Shown here one piece after another: positions 38,411-47,731 of a stretch of 64,000 nt of DNA. Origin of the DNA: Aldersonia sp. NBC_00410 (GTDB taxonomy: Bacteria > Actinomycetota > Actinomycetes > Mycobacteriales > Mycobacteriaceae); contig NZ_JAPENM010000002.1 of NCBI RefSeq assembly GCF_026342035.1, positions 496,001 to 560,000 on the forward strand, in the 5' to 3' direction. Every line of letters starts with the position of its first letter. Within the stretch, counting starts at the first letter, position 1. Made by a program: the position numbers and the translations under genes. The notes under the pieces are model-generated. The model searched no databases. It had not been told where the DNA came from and saw only the letters and a program-made list of their open reading frames with translations.

Positions 38411-38792
38411 CGGCGCTCTCGGCCGGATGCCGGCCCAGGCCGTCGACAGGCACTGCCGGGCAGTCCTTCCACAACCGATCGAGCGCGTAGAAATCACGCT
38501 CCTCGCTGTGCTGGATGTGCACGACGACGTCGACGTAGTCGAGCAGCGTCCACCGGCCCTCGCGGGTTCCCTCACGCCGCACCGGCTTGTGCCCGGCGAC
38601 GCGCAGCTTCTCCTCGACGTTGTCCACGATGGCGTTCACCTGGCGCTCGTTCGGAGCCGAGGCGATCACGAAGCAGTCGGTGATCACGAGCTGTTCGGAC
38701 ACGTCGAGGACCACGACGTCGACCGCCAGTTTCTCGTCGGCGGCAAGCGCGGCGACGGTCGCCATCTCGATTGCCTCGGTTGTTGCAGTCAC
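38403..38792 (-). CDS. rsfS: Ribosomal silencing factor RsfS
   Basis: 129 residues; binds ribosomal protein L14 and blocks subunit joining in starvation. The conserved DVVVLDVSEQLVITDCFVIA, GTREGRWTLLDYVDVVVHIQ and FYALDRLWKDC blocks are present. The GTG at 38792 is chosen because GGAAGG lies seven bases upstream and the product then starts VTATTEAIEMA like mycobacterial homologues. It is four bases after the nadD stop, the usual nadD-rsfS pair. Confidence 0.94.
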   Translation of the reverse strand: MTATTEAIEMATVAALAADEKLAVDVVVLDVSEQLVITDCFVIASAPNERQVNAIVDNVEEKLRVAGHKPVRREGTREGRWTLLDYVDVVVHIQHSEERDFYALDRLWKDCPAVPVDGLGRHPAESAGE

Positions 38793-38796
38793 CTGG

Positions 38797-39519
38797 CTAC
38801 CTTCCATTTCCCTTGTTCGCGGGCATCGCGACCGGCGCCGCCGTGGCGGTCTCGTGCGCCGACTGCTGCCCCTCCGCGCGGTACAGCTGCCGCTTGGAGA
38901 TGTACTGCACGACGCCGTCCGGCACCAGGTACCAGACCGGACGCCCGTCCCGGGCGCGCGCCCGGCAGTCGGTCGACGAGATCGCCAGCGCCGGTATCTC
39001 GATCAGCGTGAGCGCCTCGGGCGGATGATCGCCCAGGTACTCCTCGAGATGTTCGATGCCGAGATGGTATCCGGGGCGGGACACCCCCACGAAGTTGGCA
39101 AGCGAGAACAGCTCTTCCCAGTTCTGCCACGTGAGGATGCTCGCCAGCGCGTCGGCTCCGGTGATGAAGTACAGCCGTGCATCCGGCAGCTGTGCGCGCA
39201 GGTCACGCAGGGTATCGACCGTGTAGGTCATCTTGTCGCGGTCCACATCGACGCGGCTCACCGAGAACCGCGGGTTGGACGCGGTGGCGATGACGGTCAT
39301 CAGGTAACGGTCCTCGGCGGGAGAGACCAGCTTCTCGCCCTTCTGCCAGGGCTGGCCGGTCGGAACGAAGATCACCTCGTCGAGTTCGAACCGATTCGCG
39401 ACTTCGCTCGCCGCAACCAGGTGGCCATGGTGGATCGGGTCGAACGTTCCACCCATGACCCCGATCCGGCGCGCGGCTGCGCTGTCACCGGCGCCGGGGT
39501 TGCCCTGCTCGTGCTGCAC
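38797..39519 (-). CDS. nadD: Nicotinate-nucleotide adenylyltransferase
   Basis: 240 residues; makes deamido-NAD from nicotinate mononucleotide and [22 protein letters not shown] holds the (H/T)xGH nucleotidyltransferase motif, and [15 protein letters not shown] is the ISSTxxR region, with Cys in place of the more common Ile. The GTG at 39519 is eight bases after a TAAGCT hexamer. The tail after the domain is Ala/Thr-rich. It heads a nadD-rsfS-gpgP-octT-degV operon with overlaps throughout. Confidence 0.94.
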   Translation of the reverse strand: MQHEQGNPGAGDSAAARRIGVMGGTFDPIHHGHLVAASEVANRFELDEVIFVPTGQPWQKGEKLVSPAEDRYLMTVIATASNPRFSVSRVDVDRDKMTYTVDTLRDLRAQLPDARLYFITGADALASILTWQNWEELFSLANFVGVSRPGYHLGIEHLEEYLGDHPPEALTLIEIPALAISSTDCRARARDGRPVWYLVPDGVVQYISKRQLYRAEGQQSAHETATAAPVAMPANKGNGR

Positions 39520-39527
39520 GGAATCCG

Positions 39528-39533
39528 AGCTTA
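39528..39533 (-). promoter_or_regulatory. Predicted -10 element of the nadD operon
   Basis: TAAGCT on the minus strand, eight bases before the GTG at 39519. It would drive nadD, rsfS, gpgP, octT and degV as one leaderless transcript. Confidence 0.4.
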
Positions 39534-39554
39534 CGGTGCGAGCGGGACGCGAGC

Positions 39555-40946
39555 TCAGATCGGGAGGATGCCCGCGACCACCGCGGTGAGCTGCTTGGCG
39601 TTGCGGCATTCACGCATCTCGATCACCTGCTCGTAGTCATCGGCGGCCGAGTCGCCGCTGCCCCACTGATTGCGCTGCTCCGGGTTGAGCCAGTAGGCGT
39701 GCTTGGCGATATCGACGAATCCGCGCAGCGTGTCCAGGTTGGGATCGCGATAGTTGCTGCGTGCGTCGCCGAGCACGAGCAGCGAGCTGCGCGCCGTGAC
39801 CACATGACTCCACTGCTCGGCGAAGGTCGACAGCGCATTGCCATAGTCGGAATGACCGTCGTAGTGCACCAGATCGGCCTCGGCCATCATCCGCGTCATG
39901 GCGGTGGACACGTCGGTGTGCGGGTCGAACAGGTCGGTCACTTCGTCGGTGGCATCGATGAAGGCGAAGATGCGCACCTTGGCGAACTGCTCGCGCAACG
40001 CATTCACCAGGAGCAACGTGAATTGGCTGAACCCGGCGACCGAACCGGACACGTCGCACAGGATCACCAACTCGGGCCGCGACGGTCGAGGTTTGCGGTG
40101 CACCAGATCGATCGGCACGCCACCGGTCGACATCGACTTGCGCAACGTCTTGCGCAGGTCGATCTCGCCGGCCCGCGCCCGTCGACGCCGGCTCGCGAGT
40201 CGGCTGGCGAGCAGCCTGGCCAGCGCATGGACGCTGCGACGCAGCTGCACGAGTTCGGTTTCCGAGGCCCGCAGAAAGTCGACCTCGTCGGCCTGGCGGG
40301 GCACGCCGTAGTTGCTCACCCGCTCGCGACCCAGACGCTCGGCCGACCGGCGGCGCGTCTCCGCTTCCACGGTGCGGCGGAAGTTGGTGACGCGTTCGCG
40401 GGCGGTCCGGCGCGCCACCTCGGTGGCGAAATCGTCGTCGGGCACGCCGTTGCGCAAGCCCGCGATGATCCGGGCGAGCAGCGAGTCGGGCGCGACCTCG
40501 CGCAACGCCTGGTACGCCGAAAAGGATGGGCCGCTTGCAGATTCGTAGCGTCCAAGCCCTTCGACGAGCTGCGCCGCGAGCGCTTCCAGTTGCGCTGTGT
40601 CGTCGGCGGCGAGCAGATCGGCGAGCATCGCCCGCAGCGCTGCAATATCGACGGCGCCGTCATCCTTGCGAGGCAACTCGAGCTCGGCGGCCTCGGACCG
40701 TTCCCCGATCGCCACCGGGAACCACAGGTCGAACATCGCGTCGAAGGTCGGCCGGTGCGTCGGACGGCGCAGCAGCGCGCTGGCCAGGCCGGCCCGCACG
40801 ACGTCGCGGTCGAGCAGGTCGAGCGCGGCGAGCACGTGCCCGGCATCGACAGTCTCGGACGGTCCGACCGGGATTCCGCGGGCACGCAGCGCCTCGACGA
40901 AACCGACCAGGTGGCCGGGTAACCCGTGCGGAGCAAGCGCGGTCAT
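39555..40946 (-). CDS. VWA domain (CoxE-like) protein, MoxR partner
   Basis: 463 residues. The N-terminal helical part is rich in Arg in its middle ([10 protein letters not shown]). The C-terminal von Willebrand A domain has the metal-ion-dependent adhesion motif CDVSGS (D-x-S-x-S, about residue 300) and later [17 protein letters not shown]/MoxR pairs act as chaperones that insert cofactors or assemble complexes, as in CO dehydrogenase maturation; the client is not recognisable here. ATG at 40946 follows the MoxR stop after two bases. It matches Rv2425c in order. Confidence 0.87.
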   Translation of the reverse strand: MTALAPHGLPGHLVGFVEALRARGIPVGPSETVDAGHVLAALDLLDRDVVRAGLASALLRRPTHRPTFDAMFDLWFPVAIGERSEAAELELPRKDDGAVDIAALRAMLADLLAADDTAQLEALAAQLVEGLGRYESASGPSFSAYQALREVAPDSLLARIIAGLRNGVPDDDFATEVARRTARERVTNFRRTVEAETRRRSAERLGRERVSNYGVPRQADEVDFLRASETELVQLRRSVHALARLLASRLASRRRRARAGEIDLRKTLRKSMSTGGVPIDLVHRKPRPSRPELVILCDVSGSVAGFSQFTLLLVNALREQFAKVRIFAFIDATDEVTDLFDPHTDVSTAMTRMMAEADLVHYDGHSDYGNALSTFAEQWSHVVTARSSLLVLGDARSNYRDPNLDTLRGFVDIAKHAYWLNPEQRNQWGSGDSAADDYEQVIEMRECRNAKQLTAVVAGILPI

Positions 40947-40948
40947 CG

Positions 40949-41824
40949 CTAGCCCAGTTTCAGCTCGGCGGTGGCGCGCTCGTGATCGGACCGGTGTTTG
41001 AGCACCACGCCCAGCGTCGCCTGCACCGCCGCATCGTCGAGTGTGTCCAACCCGAGTGCGAGCAGCGTGCGACCCCAGTCGATGGTCTCCGCGACCGAGG
41101 GCAGCTTCTTGAGTTGCATGCCGCGCAGCACATGCACGACACGAACCATCTGTTCCGCGATCGCCTCGGGCAGTTCCGGCACGCGACTGGCCAGGATGCG
41201 ACGCTCGAGTTCCTCGTCGGGGAAGTCGAGGTGCAGGTAGAGACAGCGTCGTTTGAGCGCCTCGGACAGCTCGCGGGTGGCGTTCGAGGTGAGCACCACG
41301 AACGGCTTGCGCGTGGCCACGATCGTGCCGAGTTCGGGCACGGTGACCGCGAAGTCGGACAGCACCTCGAGCAGCAGGCCCTCGATCTCGATGTCGGCCT
41401 TGTCGGTCTCGTCGATCAGCAGCACGGTCGGTTCGGTGCGCCGGATCGCGGTCAGCAGCGGGCGCGTGAGCAGGAACTCCTCGGAAAACACATCCTGCTT
41501 CGTCTCTTCCCAGCTGTTTTCGCTCGACGCCTGGATCCGCAGGATCTGCTTGGCGTGGTTCCACTCGTAGAGCGCGCGCGATTCGTCGACACCTTCGTAG
41601 CACTGCAGTCGCACCAGTTCCGCGCCGGCGGTCTGCGCGACCGCGCGCGACAGCTCGGTCTTACCGACCCCGGCCGGGCCCTCGATCAGCAACGGCTTGC
41701 CGAGCCGATCGGCGAGGTACACCGTGGTCGCGGTGGCCTTGTCGCAGAGGTAGCCGGTCTCGGCGAGCCGGGTCATGACGTCCTCGACCGAGCCGAAGAT
41801 CGGTTCGGCGACGGGTGAAACCAT
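40949..41824 (-). CDS. MoxR family AAA+ ATPase
   Basis: 291 residues. Walker A EGPAGVGKTE (about 48-57), Walker B VLLIDETDKAD, sensor-1 VLTSNATRELS and the Arg-rich ALKRRCLYLHLDFP are typical of MoxR ATPases. It forms an operon with the VWA protein and matches Rv2426c in order. Its start is 26 bases downstream of an exceptional nested palindrome (41850-41896), a possible operator. Confidence 0.9.
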   Translation of the reverse strand: MVSPVAEPIFGSVEDVMTRLAETGYLCDKATATTVYLADRLGKPLLIEGPAGVGKTELSRAVAQTAGAELVRLQCYEGVDESRALYEWNHAKQILRIQASSENSWEETKQDVFSEEFLLTRPLLTAIRRTEPTVLLIDETDKADIEIEGLLLEVLSDFAVTVPELGTIVATRKPFVVLTSNATRELSEALKRRCLYLHLDFPDEELERRILASRVPELPEAIAEQMVRVVHVLRGMQLKKLPSVAETIDWGRTLLALGLDTLDDAAVQATLGVVLKHRSDHERATAELKLG

Positions 41825-41849
41825 TCGGAGCGTCCTTTGCTCGGCGGGA

Positions 41850-41896
41850 TGAACGGAACCGTTCAGTCGATCTGATCGACTGAACGGTTCCGTTCA
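41850..41896. promoter_or_regulatory. Nested palindrome upstream of the MoxR-VWA operon
   Basis: A perfect 22-base inverted repeat with a 3-base centre (CTG). Each arm contains its own small palindrome, TGAACGG-AA-CCGTTCA on one side and TGAACGG-TT-CCGTTCA on the other. Bases 41897-41905 repeat GTCGATC once more, so the element also reads as two direct copies of about 24 bases. It lies between the proA stop and the MoxR start. It looks like paired TetR-type operators; there is no T-tract for a terminator. Confidence 0.65.
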
Positions 41897-41918
41897 GTCG
41901 ATCAGCGGGGGGTGGCAG

Positions 41919-43199
41919 CTAGACCGGGCGGGTCTGACCGTCACCCCAGACGATCCACTTGGTCGAGGTCAGCTCGGGCAAGCCCATCGGGCCGCGGGCG
42001 TGCAACTTCTGCGTGGAGATGCCGATCTCGGCGCCGAAGCCGAACTGCTCGCCGTCGGTGAACGCGGTCGATGCGTTGACCATCACCGCGGCGGCATCCA
42101 CGCGCGAGGTGAACTCGCGGGCGGCGGCGAGGTCGGCGGTCACGATCGCCTCGGTGTGCCCCGTGCCCCAGCGGTCGATGTGCTCGACTGCCTCGTCGAT
42201 ACCGGCAACGACTTTGAGTGCGATGTCCAGCGAGAGGTATTCGTCGCCCCAGTCCTCGTCTTTGGCCGGCACCAGTCCCGGCAGATCGCCGTGGATGGTC
42301 ACGCCGTAACGCTCCAACGCCTCGACGAGCTTCGGCACCGCCACGGTCGCGATGGCCTCGTCCACCAGGACCGTCTCGGCGGTGTTGCACACGCTGGGCC
42401 GGCGAGTCTTGGAGTTGATCAGGATTTGCTCGGCCATGTCCAGATCGGCAGCCGAATGGACGTACACATGGCAGTTGCCGGTACCGGTCTCGATGGTCGG
42501 CACCTTGGCGTCCTGCACTACCGCGTTGATCAATCCGGCGCCGCCGCGCGGGATCACCACGTCGACCAGGCCGCGCGCCTGAATGAGATGCGTAACGCTG
42601 GACCGGTCCTCGCTGGGCAGCAGCTGCACCGCGTCCTCGGGGAGCCCCTGCTCGGCCAGCGCGGCGCGCAGCACCGTGACCAACGCGGCGTTCGACTTGG
42701 CTGCCGACGACGAACCACGAAGCAGCGCCGCATTTCCCGACTTCAACGCGAGCCCGAACGCATCGACGGTGACATTGGGGCGGGCCTCGTACACCATTCC
42801 GACGACGCCCAGCGGAACCCGGACCTGGCGGATCTCCAGACCGTTGGGCAACGTCGATCCGCGCAGCACGCCGCCGACCGGATCGGGCAGCCCGGCAACC
42901 TGCCGTAGCCCGGACGCGATTCCGTCGACCCGAGCGCTGGTCAGCCGCAGCCGGTCGAGCAGCGACTCCTCCGTGCCCGATGCGCGAGCCGTGTCGAGAT
43001 CGGCCTCGTTGGCGGCGAGCACGACATCCGCGGCGGCCAGCAGCGCGTCGGCTGCGGCGTGCAAAGCCGCATCCTTCTGAGCGGTCGTCAGCTGCGCCAG
43101 CACGCGCGCGGCGACCCGCGCGCGCCGCGCGGCGTCGTGCACCGCAGTTCGGGTATCGGTCGTTTCCGCAGTCACCTGCGCGGACGTGGTAGCCGTCAT
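41919..43199 (-). CDS. proA: Gamma-glutamyl phosphate reductase
   Basis: 426 residues; NADPH-dependent second step of proline synthesis. Conserved features are [32 protein letters not shown] and the catalytic Cys in [14 protein letters not shown] (about residue 270). The partner proB lies about 10 kb away at 52768-53898, as in other Mycobacteriales. TAGGCT lies seven bases before the ATG at 43199, so the mRNA is probably leaderless. Confidence 0.96.
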   Translation of the reverse strand: MTATTSAQVTAETTDTRTAVHDAARRARVAARVLAQLTTAQKDAALHAAADALLAAADVVLAANEADLDTARASGTEESLLDRLRLTSARVDGIASGLRQVAGLPDPVGGVLRGSTLPNGLEIRQVRVPLGVVGMVYEARPNVTVDAFGLALKSGNAALLRGSSSAAKSNAALVTVLRAALAEQGLPEDAVQLLPSEDRSSVTHLIQARGLVDVVIPRGGAGLINAVVQDAKVPTIETGTGNCHVYVHSAADLDMAEQILINSKTRRPSVCNTAETVLVDEAIATVAVPKLVEALERYGVTIHGDLPGLVPAKDEDWGDEYLSLDIALKVVAGIDEAVEHIDRWGTGHTEAIVTADLAAAREFTSRVDAAAVMVNASTAFTDGEQFGFGAEIGISTQKLHARGPMGLPELTSTKWIVWGDGQTRPV

Positions 43200-43206
43200 G
43201 TGTTAC

Positions 43207-43212
43207 AGCCTA
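43207..43212 (-). promoter_or_regulatory. Predicted -10 element of proA
   Basis: TAGGCT on the minus strand, seven bases before the ATG at 43199, within the 30-base gap after the upstream membrane-protein gene. Confidence 0.45.
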
Positions 43213-43229
43213 ACCAGCGCGAAAACGGT

Positions 43230-44099
43230 TCAGCTCGCCGTCCCCGTCGCCGTCGACGCGGGCAAAGCAAGCTGATCGCGCAGCGGGGTCGGCACGGTGA
43301 TCCCGGGCAGCGTGGACAACAGACGCTCCAGAACGGACTTGGCCTCGAGTGCCTCGTGCGGACCGCCGGTGCCGTCGAGCAGCAGGTCGACACACCGGGC
43401 GATGCGCCGCAGTGCCGCACGCTGCTCGGTGGAATACCCGTTGCTGCCCTGCTCGGCAGCGCGAACGTTGGCGGTATCCCAGGCCTTTCCCGCCAGGTCC
43501 GCGAGCCTGGCGAGCCGCGCTGAGTCACCGCGGCCATCCGGGTACCGGTCGGCATAGTCGCGAGCACGGGCCAGCGCGAGATAGAACTTCTCGGCCGGTG
43601 GCCAGGTCGAGTCCTGCAGGAGCGGCTTGCGCAGGTAGAGGGCCTCGATATCGAGTTCGTAGGCGAGCAGATCGCCCTCGACGAGCGCGAGATCGGCCAT
43701 GGCGTCCGCCCAGGTTTGCGCGGGCTTGGTGGGCGCGGGCTTGGCTGGCGGGGCGGGCTGCTTCGCCACCGGCCGCGACTTCGCCTGCTTCGACTTCGCA
43801 GCCTTCACCGCCGGTGGCTTCGGCATGGACTTGCCCGTCGGCGAAACCATCGCCAGGACGAACGCGAGCGCGACAAAACCCAACATCCACGCGAACGCCA
43901 CGCCGCCTGCGCCGATCACGGCGAAGACGACCGTGCCAAGGACACCCGTGCCCATCGCGTGCCGCGCGGTGAACGAATCGTTCCTGGGCTTCGCCGGCGC
44001 CGGTCGTTTCCGTTCCGCCGACTGCCCTGCCGATACCACCGCAGCCACTGCCCCGACAACGCCGACGACCGCGAGCGCCTTGCCCAGGTTCGATGCCAT
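43230..44099 (-). CDS. Membrane protein of unknown function
   Basis: 289 residues. An N-terminal hydrophobic stretch (AVVGVVGAVAAVVSA) is followed by two closely spaced membrane helices around residues 50-85, then a Lys/Pro/Ala-rich linker (VKAAKSKQAKSRPVAKQPAPPAKPAP) and a helical cytoplasmic or extracytoplasmic C-terminal domain of about 150 residues starting TWADAMADLALVEGDLLAYE. I recognise no family. It precedes proA in the same direction by 30 bases and is divergent from ribokinase. Codon use and high third-position GC are normal for the window, so it is a real gene. Confidence 0.7.
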   Translation of the reverse strand: MASNLGKALAVVGVVGAVAAVVSAGQSAERKRPAPAKPRNDSFTARHAMGTGVLGTVVFAVIGAGGVAFAWMLGFVALAFVLAMVSPTGKSMPKPPAVKAAKSKQAKSRPVAKQPAPPAKPAPTKPAQTWADAMADLALVEGDLLAYELDIEALYLRKPLLQDSTWPPAEKFYLALARARDYADRYPDGRGDSARLARLADLAGKAWDTANVRAAEQGSNGYSTEQRAALRRIARCVDLLLDGTGGPHEALEAKSVLERLLSTLPGITVPTPLRDQLALPASTATGTAS

Positions 44100-44189
44100 A
44101 TCCGTAGTACCTCGACTCTCGACGCAGCGGAAGACATGCGTCGATAACGACGGTACCGAGCATCACCGACACACGCCGCTCCGCGCGGC

Positions 44190-44195
44190 TAACCT
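44190..44195 (+). promoter_or_regulatory. Predicted -10 element of rbsK
   Basis: TAACCT ends six bases before the ATG at 44202, consistent with a leaderless transcript. Confidence 0.45.
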
Positions 44196-44201
44196 CTGGC
44201 C

Positions 44202-45146
44202 ATGACCATCGCGTCGGGAGATCCGGTCGGTCCCGCAATTACCGTGGTCGGCAGTGTGAATATGGACCTGGTCGCCACGGTCTCGAAGTTTCCGGCTCCG
44301 GGCGAGACGCTGCTCGGCACCGGCTTCGCGGCGACCCCGGGCGGCAAGGGCGCCAACCAGGCGATCGCTGCCGCGCGCGCCGGAGCGCAGGTGGAGTTCA
44401 TCGGCGCGGTCGGCGACGACACCTTCGCGCTCGACCTGCGGCAGACCCTTGTCGATGACGAGGTGGGCACCTCGGGTCTGCGCGAGGTGGGCGGGCCGAG
44501 CGGGGTCGCATTGATCACCGTCGACTCGGCGGGCGAGAACACCATCGTGGTCGCCGGCAACGCGAACACGACCCTGACCGAACTCACCGATGCCGACCTC
44601 CACTACATCGCCGCGGCCGACATTGTGATGTGTCAGCTCGAACTGCCCTTGTCGGTCGTCATCGCATGCCTGCAGCACGCGCGTCGCAGCCGCACGACCA
44701 CGATGCTGAACTGCTCGCCGGTGCAGGCGTTGCCCGACGATCTTGTCGCCGCGGTCGACGTGCTCGTGCTCAACGCCGGTGAGTCCGCACAAGTCGGCGC
44801 GGAAATTCTCGCTCGAATCCCGCAAGTCGTGACGACCCTCGGCGCCCACGGCGCGCGGTACCGCGGCCAGGACGGATCGATCGAGGTGTCGGCGGTCGAG
44901 GTGGACGTCGTGGACACGACCGGGGCGGGCGATGCCTTCGCCGGCGCACTCGCCACCTTCTGGCCCGGTGGCCCCGAGCCGGCGCTGCGCGCTGCGTGCG
45001 TCGCGGGCGCGCTGGCCACCACCAGATCCGGCGCTGTTGCCGCTCTGCCACAACGCGCCGAGATCGAGGCGCTACTTCGGTGCGGCCGCAACCAGTTCGA
45101 AGACCGGGTGCCCGGGCGCCTCGGCGACGAACTCGGCGACCGGTGA
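44202..45146 (+). CDS. rbsK: Ribokinase (PfkB family)
   Basis: 314 residues. The PfkB signature 1, GGKGANQAIAAARAGA, is near residue 47 and signature 2, DTTGAGDAFAGALA, is near residue 240, with the catalytic Asp in GAGD. It phosphorylates ribose, matching Rv2436 by position. The last 75 bases overlap the 3' end of the convergent deazaflavin oxidoreductase gene, so the C-terminal tail after about residue 290 may be non-essential sequence. Confidence 0.9.
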   Translation: MTIASGDPVGPAITVVGSVNMDLVATVSKFPAPGETLLGTGFAATPGGKGANQAIAAARAGAQVEFIGAVGDDTFALDLRQTLVDDEVGTSGLREVGGPSGVALITVDSAGENTIVVAGNANTTLTELTDADLHYIAAADIVMCQLELPLSVVIACLQHARRSRTTTMLNCSPVQALPDDLVAAVDVLVLNAGESAQVGAEILARIPQVVTTLGAHGARYRGQDGSIEVSAVEVDVVDTTGAGDAFAGALATFWPGGPEPALRAACVAGALATTRSGAVAALPQRAEIEALLRCGRNQFEDRVPGRLGDELGDR

Positions 45147-45518
45147 GTCCGGCCCGGCGTGAAAGTAGGCCCGCGGCGGGCCGGAGATCTTCAGATAGTC
45201 CTTCAACACCGGCGCAGCCTCCTGTGGGCCGACCTCGCGCACCGACCATTCCCGGTCCTCGCCGCGGCGACGCAGCCGCACCCGACCAGCTGCCCGCGCG
45301 TTGTGCACCCACCCGACGGGGCCGTACGGCGCGACCAGCCACCGCGCACCGTCCCGCTCGACCAACGTCACCGGGTGAGTTCGGTCCTTCCCGGTGCGCC
45401 GCCCGCGGGTTGTGATCAGGTACGTGTGCGGGATCAACCCGAATCGGACCGGGACCTGCATGATTCGATCGCCGATTCGGCGCGGTGCGGTCATCCGGAA
45501 GGTCTTGGGTTCGCCCAT
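45072..45518 (-). CDS. Deazaflavin (F420)-dependent nitroreductase family protein
   Basis: 148 residues of the Ddn/AclJ-like split beta-barrel family. Typical are LIPHTYLITTRGRRTGKDRTHPVTLV, RWLVAPYGPVGWVHNARA and the C-terminal PVFELV. Members bind F420 or another flavin; some use heme. ATG at 45518 gives the usual length. The 3' end runs 75 bases into the convergent rbsK gene. Confidence 0.82.
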   Translation of the reverse strand: MGEPKTFRMTAPRRIGDRIMQVPVRFGLIPHTYLITTRGRRTGKDRTHPVTLVERDGARWLVAPYGPVGWVHNARAAGRVRLRRRGEDREWSVREVGPQEAAPVLKDYLKISGPPRAYFHAGPDSPVAEFVAEAPGHPVFELVAAAPK

Positions 45519-45604
45519 GAAACGATGGTCGCGCGCTACCCCCGCTTCCCGCCGGTGATTCGGAACCTCGCGTCGCCACCCGGCTGTCGGACCCGTGCGG
45601 CAGC

Positions 45605-47716
45605 ATGGCCTACATGACCGCGACCGAGACCGCCGCCGAACTGCGCGACCACGCGGAAGCCCTGCTGCGCGACCTCGCCGGGCCGAACGCACGCCTGCGC
45701 GAAGATCAATGGACGGCGATCTCGTCGCTGGTCGTCGACCGGCGACGTGCCCTGGTCGTGCAACGCACGGGCTGGGGGAAGTCGGCGGTGTACTTCATCG
45801 CCGCGAAACTGATGCGCGCCCAGGGCCGCGGACCGACGGTCATCGTGTCCCCCCTGCTCGCGCTGATGCGCAACCAGGTCGCGGCCGCCGAGCGGGCCGG
45901 GGTGCGGGCGGCGACGATCAATTCGGGCAATGTCACCGAGTGGGACGAGATCCACCAGCAGGTCGCCGCGGGCACGGTCGACGTGCTGCTGGTGAGCCCG
46001 GAGCGGCTGAACAACCCGGACTTTCGCGATCAGGTGCTGCCCTCGCTCGCGGCCGACGCCGGACTGGTCGTGGTCGACGAAGCTCATTGCGTGTCCGACT
46101 GGGGGCATGACTTCCGGCCGGACTATCGGCGGATCCGCACCCTCGTCGCCGATCTCGGCACCGACGTGCCGGTGCTGGCCACGACTGCGACGGCGAACGA
46201 TCGGGTCGTCGCGGACGTCGCGGCCCAACTCGGCGTCACCGACGGTGATGCGCTCGTGCTGCGGGGCGGGCTCGATCGGGAGTCGCTGCACTTGGCCGTG
46301 GTCGACATTCCCGATGCCGCGGAGCGGGCGGCGTGGCTCGGGCGTGAACTGCACAACCTGCCCGGCGCCGGCATCGTCTATGCGCTCACGGTCGGGGCGG
46401 CGCGCGATCTCGCCGACCTGCTCGCCGATCAGGGGCACCGCGTGGCCGCCTACACCGGACAGACCGACCCTGCCGAACGCGAGGCACTGGAATCGGCGTT
46501 GCTGAACAACGAGGTGAAGGCACTGGTGGCGACATCGGCGCTGGGGATGGGCTTCGACAAGCCGGACCTCGGTTTCGTTGTGCATCTCGGGGCGCCGTCG
46601 TCGCCGATCGCCTACTACCAGCAGGTGGGTCGCGCCGGGCGCTCGACCGATCGCGCCGAGGTCATCCTGCTCCCCGGTCCCGAGGATCAGCGCATCTGGA
46701 GCTGGTTCGCGTCGGTCGCGTTTCCGCGCGAGCACGTGGTGCGCCGCGTGATCGAGGTGCTCGATGAGGTGAAACCGCAGTCGACGGCCGCATTGGAACC
46801 GCTGGTGGAGCTGAATCGGACCCGACTCGAGATGGTGCTCAAGGTGCTCGATGTGGATGGTGCCGTACATCGGGTCCGCGGCGGCTGGATCGCGACCGGT
46901 GCGCCTTGGGAGTACGACGCCCCACGCTACGAACGTCTCGACGAGGCACGCCGCGCCGAGCAGCAGGCGATGCTCGAATACCAGCAGACCAGCGAGTGCC
47001 GGATGGAGTTTCTGCGCCGCCAACTCGACGATCCGGATCTCGGTTCCGATCCGGCGCCGTGTGGGCGATGCGACAACTGCACGGGCACACGCCGGAGCAC
47101 TGCCGTCGACGCCGAGACGCTCACCCGGACCCGAACGCGGCTGGATCGGCCCGGCATCGATCTGCCGCCGCGCAAACAGTGGCCGACGGGCATGTCGAAG
47201 CTGGGGGTGCCGCTGTCCGGAAAGATCACCGACGGACCGGAAACGGGCCGGGTGCTCGGCCGGCTATCCGATCTCGGCTGGGGGCAGCGGCTGCGTGCGC
47301 TGCTCGACGGGCCGGACGAGCCGGTGCCCGACGCGGTCTTCTCGGCCTGCGTCGCGGTGCTGAAGGAATGGGATTGGGCGCAACGACCGACCGCCGTCCT
47401 CGCCCTCGAATCGCACGATCATCCGCGGCTCGTCGCGTCGGTCGCGGCCCGCCTCGCCGAGGTCGGGAGGCTACGCGACCTCGGCACGCTTGCCCGGCGC
47501 CCGGGCCATCCACCGGCGTCTGCGGCGAATTCCGCCTACCGGGTCGCCGGGCTGGTGGACTCCTGGGAGCCACCGGACCTCTCCGGGGCCGACGGGCCGA
47601 TTCTGCTTGTCGACGCCCTCACCGACACCGGCTGGACCCTTACCCTCGCCGCCCGAACCCTGCGACTCGCCGGCGCGGCCGCGGTACTGCCCCTGGCCCT
47701 GGCGACACCGAAGTAG
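45605..47716 (+). CDS. RecQ-like ATP-dependent DNA helicase with a phosphoribosyltransferase-like tail
   Basis: 703 residues. Superfamily 2 helicase with Walker A RTGWGKS (54-60), DEAHC (about 158-162), SPLLALMRNQV, motif VI QQVGRAGRSTDRAE and the RecQ zinc site CRMEF...CGRCDNC (about 460-497). The last about 45 residues, PILLVDALTDTGWTLTLAARTLRLAGAAAVLPL, resemble the PRPP-binding loop of phosphoribosyltransferases. A helicase with this tail is known in actinobacteria, but its role is not; DNA repair is likely. ATG at 45605 or 45614. It sits where M. tuberculosis has other genes, so it is accessory here. Confidence 0.87.
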   Translation: MAYMTATETAAELRDHAEALLRDLAGPNARLREDQWTAISSLVVDRRRALVVQRTGWGKSAVYFIAAKLMRAQGRGPTVIVSPLLALMRNQVAAAERAGVRAATINSGNVTEWDEIHQQVAAGTVDVLLVSPERLNNPDFRDQVLPSLAADAGLVVVDEAHCVSDWGHDFRPDYRRIRTLVADLGTDVPVLATTATANDRVVADVAAQLGVTDGDALVLRGGLDRESLHLAVVDIPDAAERAAWLGRELHNLPGAGIVYALTVGAARDLADLLADQGHRVAAYTGQTDPAEREALESALLNNEVKALVATSALGMGFDKPDLGFVVHLGAPSSPIAYYQQVGRAGRSTDRAEVILLPGPEDQRIWSWFASVAFPREHVVRRVIEVLDEVKPQSTAALEPLVELNRTRLEMVLKVLDVDGAVHRVRGGWIATGAPWEYDAPRYERLDEARRAEQQAMLEYQQTSECRMEFLRRQLDDPDLGSDPAPCGRCDNCTGTRRSTAVDAETLTRTRTRLDRPGIDLPPRKQWPTGMSKLGVPLSGKITDGPETGRVLGRLSDLGWGQRLRALLDGPDEPVPDAVFSACVAVLKEWDWAQRPTAVLALESHDHPRLVASVAARLAEVGRLRDLGTLARRPGHPPASAANSAYRVAGLVDSWEPPDLSGADGPILLVDALTDTGWTLTLAARTLRLAGAAAVLPLALATPK

Positions 47717-47731
47717 CCCAGCCCACGCGGC

